A stretch of DNA of 64,000 bases from Linnemannia schmuckeri (lineage: Eukaryota > Mortierellomycota > Mortierellomycetes > Mortierellales > Mortierellaceae), in assembly GCA_029449235.1 (NCBI GenBank), contig JANATG010000020.1:310001-374000 (forward strand), given 5' to 3'. The stretch's first letter is position 1; every line of letters starts with the position of its first letter. Below are positions 56,025 through 64,000 of this stretch, in pieces. Under the pieces are notes generated by a model that worked only from the letters and a program-made list of their open reading frames with translations, did no database searches and had not been told where the DNA came from. A program made the translations under genes and the position numbers.

Positions 56025-59000
56025 TCAGGATCCATTGATGGTCCGATGCTTGAACCTCTCGGGCATCCTCAGCTCCCTGTTACCAGAGACTTGCCTCTCA
56101 CCCACGTTCAAGTCGTCACTATCCTGTCCAACATCATCCTCCACGGTGACGGTGGAAGGTTTACGAACGTTACGCGTCAACCGACTGCTTTCCGACACGG
56201 CCGACTCGGACTGCTCAGGATTCTCCTGCTGTTGTTGTTGCTGTTCCAGAAGGTAGTGCTGCAGACTCAAGATTTCCTCCGCTTTCTCCTCCAGACTATC
56301 AACCACCCGCTGAAGCTGCAACCGAAGCTGTCTTCGCTGCTGTCGCTTCTTCTCTTGCTTCTCCAGGCTCAGGGTTCCTGTCTCGTCAGCGACAGCGGCG
56401 GTTGAAGAGGCTGGCTGGAGGTTGGATGAACTTCCGAGTCGCTCTAGCTTGCCAGACAAGTCCAGGTGAGATTTCCGCAGCTGCTGAACCTCCTTGTCCA
56501 GCTTGCAAAGCGTAACGTGGAGTTTCCATTCTGGAGGGTGTTGCTCATCGTCGTCATCATCGTCGTTGTGGTCGTTATTGGTATTATCAATGCCAGTCTC
56601 GGTAGCCTGCGGTGGTTGGCTTTGTGACCGCCGCTGCCTCGCTGGATAAGACTGTCCTCCAACTCCTGCCCCATGGCCCCTCGAGTCGTTCCTGGCAGTC
56701 CCCTTCCCCCTCCTTGCCTCACTGTCCGATATTGATGACACCGACGATTCAGAATCAGATAACACATCCCGGTAACCGTCATTGATCTGGCCAACATGAC
56801 GATCTAAGCGAGAGGACGACGATGACTGCTGGACTGTTGCTGAGCGGGTTGTAGTGACCGAGGCCTTGCGTTGTATCAGTACAGGCCTGCCGTCAATCTT
56901 GATGGCAGGTCGAGAAAACTGTAGCTGTTGATCGTCCTGGTGATGCGTGGAATGGTCTCGTCCGTCGCCGCCACTGCAGCAGACAGTACAACGCCTTGGA
57001 TCGTGAGTCTTGAGTAACGACAGGATCCTCTTCAAATCAATGGATATCTTTTTCCGCTGAGAGTTCGAATCCTGACCATATCAATAGTAATAGTAAAGAA
57101 GAAACATGAGTTTTCACTAACTATTCCAGAAGCAAAATAGGGAGTACAAGATGTAGACCAAAGCATACCTTGAGTGGGACGGTGAGTTCGTGGGTGCCAG
57201 CACTCCGCAAACTAAATCCATGTTGAACGCGTGTCACCATGCGCGCAGATCCTTGAGTCGTGGAAATGACCTGTGGTCCCGGTCCTGGTCCCGGCCGATA
57301 GAGTGGATAAGCCTCTCCATCCTTGTGTGCCGGTACAGGGCTTCCGATACCCTGTGACCCGTGTCCCTCCCAGTTCACCGCATCAGGAGCGGTTTGTTGT
57401 CTTCTTGGATGAGGCCGCAACGGGCTCATTTCCTCTGTAGGTGCTTCAAAGTGTTGCGAAGCATGCATCCTCTGTCCCGGGAACGACCTGCTCAGCATCG
57501 ACTTGCTGGGTCCGGATCTTTCCAATTGGTGTGGAGAGCCACGACGGTAAAAACCGAAACCGGCGTCGTTGATACGATGGCCGCTTCCGATATTCAGGCG
57601 ATGAGCATCCTCGTGGCGATCGGCAAACCGGCCGTCCAGTCTTGAGGTCGAGTGGTGGAGACGTGCTTGAATGATCCTTGGTCGGATATTGGGGATGTCT
57701 TCCATGTCGGCGTCGCCATAGTAAACGTGGTGGTGAATATGGACTTCCTCCACATTGTCGACGGGATGGCGAGTATCAGGATGAGCGGATTTGGAACGAG
57801 AACCCGCAATCTGCGTTGTCAGCTTTGTTCGATCCCGCGCACGGTGAGTGTCGATGCCGGTACGATGGCGCTGAACTTCCTTGCCTTTTGCAGCTGATGT
57901 TCCTGTGCTGGACGATCGTCTCTTGGCTTTGGAGCCCCTGCGAGCTCGAGCATCAACAAGAGGTATCTCTCGATTGCTGTATCCACTCGCTGCGCTTTCA
58001 CTCAGTATCCGGAAGCTATCTTCATCGTCACTATCGCTCTCACTCTCACTTTCGCTCTCAGAGTCCTCCTCTTCCTCGTCTTCATCATCACTATCAGACT
58101 CGATCAAGAACAGCAAGTTCGCTTCCTCTTCTGCCCGGAGTCGCTCTCGCTTCTGCATGGCCTCCTTCTGCTTCTCCAGCACGTCCAGTTGTTTCTGCAC
58201 CGCCCGGAGATCTCGTTCAGCACGATCCTTTTCCCGTTGAATGGCGGCGTTTTTTCTCTCCTGCTCCTTTTCCTCCAGTGACTGGTTCCTCCTAGGCCTA
58301 AGGGTAGCATTCTCTAAGTCCTGAGTCGTGTCTCTGTCGTGTTTCGATCCATTCCTATGGCTCGACGTTGACTGTTTGACCTTGGAAAGCTTTTCGTTCG
58401 CCTTGCGTGTTCGTCGGAGTTCTTGCTGTGCTTGCTTGAGATCCTTCTTGAGTCCCTTTACTGTCGACATGGATGACCTCTTCTCAGACTTAAGCTTTCT
58501 GATCATGCCCTTCAAGGTCTCCAGTAACGAGCTGACCGCTATGTATAACGCGGTTGTTAATATAATATGTTAAAAATAAGAAAGTGACACTTGACATAAT
58601 ACGGCAGTAACTGATAACCGGTGCTCACCTTGACCCTCTCCCATCGACCCGGCAAGCTCCATGAACCGGTCTTCGGCTTTGGTCACCATATTCAGACGTT
58701 CCATCTCTTCCTCGGGAGTCATGGTGGGATAATGTGATTCAGGTCTTCTGCGAGGTCCTTGTTCAACGGTACTGATTGGTTGTTCGCCCGTTCTCAATGG
58801 GTGCTGGCCTCCTTGAGTCTCTTCAAAGTCGTAACGGACAGGTGATGCAAGATCCTCAAGTGCCAAATCTCTTCCATGGTCCAACTTACTCGCCTTCACG
58901 CCTGGACCTCCCACACCATTTGATCGAGCCAAGCCATTGTCCTGAGACGCTCCTAATTCTCGCCTAGCACGCGCTCTGGCGACTTCCCGATGGAACGAAA

Positions 59001-60568
59001 ACTCCCCACCACTTTCATATCCTGTATCCGGAAGTCGGTCATTATTCCGACGCTCAGCGGGTTCCATACGACGTTGGTTCAAACTGCTTGTGGGATTCAA
59101 TGGCCGTTGTTGTTGAGGCTGAGACAACGGTGGGGTCTGCACTATCCTGGAAATGTTTGATCCCTTGAGTTCTACAGTATTTTGTTCCTCTTCGTCATCC
59201 TCGTCATCGTCGTTGTCGATCCTTTCGTCAATTTCCTCCACAGAAGAAAAGTTGGAAGGTGAATAGGAGGAAGAGTATAGCTCCCGGCGCTGCCGTTCTG
59301 AAGGCAACAATTTACGGTAGTCAGACTCGTGAATGTTGCTGCTCGCTGTTGCCCGTCCATTGTCCATCGTATGTTGATGTTCCTGAGGCGCCTCCATTAC
59401 CTACGCCAATTTTTCCCCAAAAAGTCGGTGTAACAATATTAGATCTGATGTGCAACAACAAACAGCAATAAAGGAAAGAAAAAAGAAAATAAACATTACG
59501 CTATGTAGTCTTTACCTGGATGTCTGCTTCCAATCGTGCTCTGAACTTCTTTTCGAGAAGGGACGTATCCATGGCCAGATCATTCGCCACACTGTCGTCT
59601 CGTAAGCCTCGCCGAGGTCCAGTGCAGTCAGCCTGTGCGGTCGATGATAGTGCCTGTGGGTATTTTGGTGAAGGTTGGTTGGACGGTCTGCGTTGCGCCT
59701 GCGCCGAAGATGTGTATTGGGGTGGATGGGGATCAGGGTTGCTGTTCAGGGACCTGTGGAGTTCAGCGAGTTGGTTCCTGAGTTCTTCGCTGTCGACGAT
59801 GTCTCGGATAGTCATTGGCTGACTGGTGTTGCGCTGGATATGCTGACTTGGAGGTATGTCTCGGTGTTTTTCAGTTGCACTTCGACCAAAAAGAGACGTT
59901 GTAGTTGTGCTTGATGCAATTGTGCGACCATCAAGGTCGTCTCCATGCTTTGTGCCCCCTCCAACAACTGCTGGGCTTCGTTTGGATCGATGGTCCATTG
60001 CTGGTCGTCCAAGGTTGACCTGGTACTTATTTGAATCTGCTGTGTCAGTCCCGTTGTGTCGTGGGTCGATATTCTGGTCACGAACGGTGGCATCTTCTGT
60101 TATCTTGCCGTTCGACTCTATTTCTGCAGAAGCAGTTCCCCGTTGAGGAGGCTCCTGTCGTTGTTGTTGGTCCTGGCGGTGGATGCCAAAGGGCTCGAAT
60201 GAAGGCGGTCGCTGCAGGTAGGTGCCATTCAAATGTGTCCTTGAATCTGTAGGGGTCATGGGTTCCTGGGAGTCAATATGCTTCGACTGATGAGACAGAC
60301 CGGTACCAGTAGTAGGAGCTGCAATGTGGTCGACATGAGCGCTAAGGAGTCGAGAGTCGGCCGTTGCCGTTCTTGAAGCAGGGGCAAGCTCCCGATGGGA
60401 GATCTTTCTCTTTGGCCGTTCCTGTCTTGGAAGGGATTGAGGAAGGAGCGACGACGACGAATGTTGTGTTGACTGTAGCTGTGGTGTTGTGTGCCTATGA
60501 TTGCCAAGGGGTCTGAGGTTTAGCAACTCGGAGGTAGTCGAGGCTTGAGGTTTGTTATGGGCGAGCAT
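56025..60568 (-). CDS. Large coiled-coil protein, Cep57/Ppc89-like
   Basis: Probably a spindle-pole-body or centrosomal scaffold. Exons 60568-59516, 59400-58629, 58538-57169, 57071-56025; 1413 aa, phases exact. The first third is disordered. Exon 3 opens with a long coiled coil (LLETLKGMIRKLKSEKRSSM, LKKDLKQAQQELRRTRKANE, RDLRAVQKQLDVLEKQKEAM), then an acidic S/D/E run (58070-57990) and a basic disordered part with VEEVHIHHHVYYGDAD. Exon 4 begins IDLKRILSLLKTHDPRRCTV followed by C-C; the (L)LKxHDPxxCTVC block resembles the Cep57 microtubule-binding domain (PF06657) of fungal proteins. After a disordered insert, a second coil (LDKEVQQLRKSHLDLSGKLE, and VVDSLEEKAEEILSLQHYLL) follows. The domain call is a pattern match from memory. 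The chosen start is the first true ATG in frame. Exon 2 begins V-M-E right after an acceptor, so a second promoter or separate gene there is a weak alternative. Confidence 0.72.
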
Positions 60569-61109
60569 CCTCTGACTCGCTGTGGTGCCTCGGTCGCTCT
60601 CTGGCACTGACAAGAGGCTTTTATGCAAGCGGGTGAATGAGTGAGAGTAGTGATGGAAGCAGGAGTTGGTAGATGTGCAAACGGGAGGAGGAGAAGATAG
60701 TGTGCCAGGAGCAGCTGCAGGTAGGAAGGAGAAAAGAGATAGACGGCTATTGGTATGGATGCGAGACAGAGAAGGAAGTGAAGAGGGAAAGAAGAAAAGG
60801 AAAAGAGAGGAAATAGGCGTCGTCGTGATTTGGTGATGGTGCTGGAAATCAACTCAAATTCGACATTTTCTTTGTACTTGTTCTTTGTTCTGTGTTCTCT
60901 GCTCTTTGTTCCTGCCCTGTGTCCCTCGTCACCCTAAGAAAGACTCTATCTCTTGCTCGCTGCCAGCGCACACAGAGATCAACGAATGGGAGCGCGTATT
61001 CTTTATTACATCAGAGACGGACAAAGACCAGAGAGCACTCAGAGACAAGTGATGTTTAGGCAGCCCCTTTTTTTACCTCAGTATTCCCTTTTCCTCTGAT
61101 GCCGTCTCA
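60569..61109. other. Intergenic
   Basis: 541 bp between the Cep57-like start and the CC2D1 stop (both minus strand). Leader-like CT-rich sequence on the minus strand; no gene seen. Confidence 0.5.
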
Positions 61110-64000
61110 TTATTCCTGCTCCTCGTCCTCCTCACCCTGTGCCGCCATGGCTTCCTCCACTTCCTTCATCTCCTGCGCCATAATCTTGGACCGTCCCAAA
61201 GCCCGCATGGCTTCAGGCACCATCCCCAATCGCTTCAGTTCAACTGCCAGCTTCTTGTCTTTGGCAATCCTGCCATACACAGACTGACAGTACACATCCA
61301 TCGTCAACTGGCCCGTCTGCACCTGAAGCACTAACAGCTTCATCTTGATTTCTAGTTGCATCAACCTATCCTGGTACTCATCCGCTGCCTCTGCGTTGCC
61401 AACGGCCCTGGCATCGTGGATCATCGACTGGGCAATCTGGATCTCACTTTCCAAAACCATATTAGAGACCAAAAGTTCAACGCTAAGTCACATTCAACAA
61501 AAAATAATAGCTATTAGCAAATGATATCGTGACAGACATAAATCAACGCACGATGGAAGCAAAAATCAATGGTAGTCCGCTTAATTAATTACCTGTTCAA
61601 CTCGTTGAGCGCCTTGTCCGATGCGCTCTCTTCTCCTCCCGCGTCCGCTGCAGCAGCTGGCGAGTTCTTCGCTGCAGGGGCGGCATTTGGTTTTAATGAA
61701 GCAGCGGCAGGAGTAGCGCCACGGCTGGCTGATGTAGAAGATTGTCCTGCTGCTGCTGAGGGTTTTGGTGACTGTTTCGCCGAGGCTGTCGATGTAGCAG
61801 CAGCAGCAGGAGCAGCAGCAGGAGCAGCAGCAGGAGCAGCAAGGATGGGTGTAGCATCTGCGCGTGTCGCGGAAGCGGGAGCAGGTGTTGATACAACCGC
61901 GGCTGCGGGCACTACTTTGGTTGCCTTTCCTGCTGGTGTCCCCGTTCGTCCAGTTGCGGGGCTTCCTGATGATCGTGAAGGGGGTGTAACCGCAACAGTC
62001 GAAGGGAATCCGAGACCTCCAGAATTGAACTCGTCAATCACCAGCCATTTCTCTTCCTTGACAACAATCTCTGGCTTCAAAAGGGGGCGCTGCAGACGAA
62101 TCTTGACTTCAATCTTTCCCCCAGTATTTCTTCGGTTTGTAGGATCCAAGAGCTACAAAGGTCAATCAACCACTATTAGTGTGAGTATGTATGAACTCTT
62201 AACTTCCACTGTGTCGTGTCTTCCTCGTATACATGTCTTCTTGCAAGGGCACTTACTGGAATGATTTCGTGGATCTCAGAGTGATGCAGCAGCGGCTGCA
62301 GAGCAATTTGTCCACGACCGATCAAGTAGTCCTTCCACAGAAGACCGCGATAGTGCCAGACCTCAAACGTGGCCTTTCTCCTCTCTACAAACCGATTAAA
62401 GGCCCTCGTCCGCTCAATACCCAAAGTCTTGGAGTAGTTGTAGTCAGGCTTGGCCGTCTTCTTGATGCTAGGAGTCGTGCCCTTGCCTGATCCTGCTCCT
62501 GTCATTGACTCAGTAGGCCATCCAAGGTCCCACATAACATAGGCGTCAATATCCGCAGGCTGGACATCCTTGTGTGACAGGTCCCATGCTCTGACAATAC
62601 TAAGCGACAAGTCGTTCAGCCCAATCTCCTGATAAAACCCATGCTCCTGTTCAAAACGCACATCTTGAAAGTGGAAAGCGGGAGCCTTCTTGCCGTGGCT
62701 CCGGTGAGACTGCAGCGAAACCAAGTCGGCCTTGAAGATTTTGTTCAACTTGTGGAATTCGAGTGCCATATTCTTATCGCCGGTATGGAAGTAATACTTA
62801 AGCGTCGAGTCGCACATCTTGATCTGGGACTCCAGTTGTGATTCCAGCATATCGTAGGTGTCAGCATCCGAGTTGGAGACAATCTGAAAGTCATCATCCG
62901 CCCTGAGCTGTGAGAACTGGATCCCTGCTAGAGCTCGGCCAGACCCTGCTCGCATATCCTCACCAGATGCTTCTGCGATGCTGCTGGAAACTTGAGTTGT
63001 TGGCTCTGCTGCAGGAGTCGAGAGGGGTGGATAATAGGGCTTTGGTGCAGGAGTATCGGCTGCAGACTGAGGCAACGAAGTTGTATATGCCGGAGTGGCC
63101 GACTGACCAACGACTGCCTTTGGCTTGGGCTGTTGTGGAGTTGGTGCTGCTGCTATAGGCTCATCGGGGATTGGGTATATTTCCAGGTCGAGGAATCCGC
63201 CAGCCTCGACAAGTTGAATCCAGCCCTGTAGTGACTTGTAGACCTTCATCCGCTCCTTTGCCAAGGCCATATTTCCTGCTTGCTTAGCATCCAAGGCTGC
63301 ACGCTTGTACTGGGTTTCGCGCGTCTGCAGTAGCTTGAGGAGGTCTTTGTGGTTTGTCTTGGGTATCGTTTCCACACGCTTGGGTGGCTTGGCATCTGTT
63401 GGAGAAGAGGATTTGGATTGTTCTGGTTGGACCTTGGAATCCTCAGTGTGGTCAGTCATTAGCGAGTCACCGTCCATGTCTTCGTCGTTGTAGGCTCTGT
63501 CCTGAGGCGGGATAGCAATCATGGATGAGCTGGCCGATGCTAGCTTGCGGTTGGGTAATGATTGCGGGGTGTCGTAGCTGTTGTTGCTGGTGGAGAGGGG
63601 CCCTGATTCTGTTGGAATAGCAGTTGTTTTTGGTGTTGATACCTCAGTTACTGCGGATACGGCAGTACTCTTTCCAAGTGTTTCTTTGTCCTGGTGTCCG
63701 CCCGCATGGCCGCCAAGAGATTGCAATTGCGCCTATTGGAGGAGTCCACAGCAAATTAGCTGACAGGGAAAATCAATTTTTTTACCAGAGATAGCTCGTG
63801 TGGAAGCAGCAGCAACCTGTGGCCTTACCATAAAGTGAGGGTCATTCCAATCGTCCTCTGTCAATTCAACTTCTTCGTCGTCGTCGTCCTCCATAACACC
63901 ATCCAGATCTAGTCCAAGTCCAGTCAGTGCAGGATTTGCCACAGGGCTGTTGGCCTGTGGTGGCGTAGTTTTAATGGGTGGCTGGATGGGAGATTGAGTT
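61110..64000 (-). CDS. CC2D1/Lgd-family DM14 and C2 domain protein (5' partial)
   Basis: Relative of Drosophila Lgd and human CC2D1A/B, which bind the ESCRT-III subunit CHMP4/Shrub and control endosomal sorting. Exons visible: 64000-63829 (continuing beyond the window), 63732-62257, 62152-61593, 61482-61110. The N-terminal part has an acidic motif (GLGLDLDGVMEDDDDEEVEL). A DM14 repeat is clear (NHKDLLKLLQTRETQYKRAA, LDAKQAGNMALAKERMKVYK), then a second DM14-like unit (LESQLESQIKMCDSTLKYYF, HTGDKNMALEFHKLNKIFKA). A C2 domain follows (GLNDLSLSIVRAWDLSHKDV, RKATFEVWHYRGLLWKDYLI, GRGQIALQPLLHHSEIHEII), joined over an intron to LLDPTNRRNTGGKIEVKIRL. An A/P repeat (about 61800-61845) links to a C-terminal helical region. 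The GTAAGT donor at 62256-62251 was preferred over read-through, because read-through ends in an unrelated tail. Confidence 0.9.
61797..61848 (-). repeat. Ala-Pro coding repeat (GCAGCAGCAGGAGCA units)
   Basis: Tandem units encode APAAAPAAAPAAAA within the CC2D1-family protein; probably a flexible linker. Confidence 0.85.

Noticed and set aside
57055..57080. Second GTTCGAATCC tRNA-like match
   Set aside because: It lies at an exon boundary of the Cep57-like gene, with no cloverleaf around it.
1..64000. CRISPR arrays, operons, ribosome binding sites, prophage
   Set aside because: None is present; the genes are intron-containing and eukaryotic in style.

Overview
The window is nuclear DNA of a filamentous fungus. 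The genes carry spliceosomal introns, mostly 80-135 nt, with GTAAGT/GTATGT donors, CTAAC-type branch points and pyrimidine-rich leaders. They encode fungal-type proteins: an eisosome protein, Pam17, a GH20 hexosaminidase and a guanine deaminase. Low-complexity Q/S/P-rich proteins and compact genes with wide CT-rich intergenic stretches suggest an early-diverging lineage such as Mortierellomycotina. That placement is an inference from gene content and style; no rRNA is present to confirm it. All exon models were built by hand from splice signals and reading-frame continuity.

Layout. 1-10.5 kb is dense: a 5'-truncated lysine-rich HMG-box protein (+), GARP/EARP subunit VPS51 (-, 8 exons), a DNAJC17/Cwf23-type J-domain + RRM splicing factor (+) and a Pil1-type eisosome protein (+). 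10.5-21 kb is gene-poor: an inactivated FAD-monooxygenase paralogue (-), an unidentified decaying coding tract (-), long homopolymers, one intact FAD monooxygenase (-, 7 exons including an 11-nt microexon) and a TGA-interrupted frame with a membrane segment and a PPxY motif. 21-27.3 kb holds two long low-complexity proteins (-). 28-31 kb has a small secreted Cys protein and a TspO-like multi-pass membrane protein (both -). 32-38.3 kb carries guanine deaminase, a GATA-finger protein and ribosomal protein eL30 (all +). 38.5-45.2 kb holds a coiled-coil protein with a PP1-docking motif (-), mitochondrial bL35 (+), a ZIP9-type zinc transporter (-) and PAM17 (-). 45.2-51.6 kb has no confidently recognised gene, only scattered coding-like exons. 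51.6-64 kb carries a secreted beta-N-acetylhexosaminidase (+), a NASP-type histone chaperone (+), a large Cep57/Ppc89-like protein (-) and a CC2D1/Lgd protein (-) that runs off the right edge.

How the genes relate. There is no metabolic cluster. Most are housekeeping genes: endosome-to-Golgi tethering (VPS51), endosomal sorting (CC2D1), splicing (DNAJC17), chromatin (HMG, NASP, GATA), cytosolic and mitochondrial translation (eL30, bL35m), mitochondrial import (PAM17), purine salvage/catabolism (guanine deaminase), metal transport and chitin turnover. The most unusual material is the decaying monooxygenase paralogue with intron positions different from its intact relative, the microexons, a GC-AG intron, the long structured eL30 intron, and the coding-like relics in the two gene-poor blocks.
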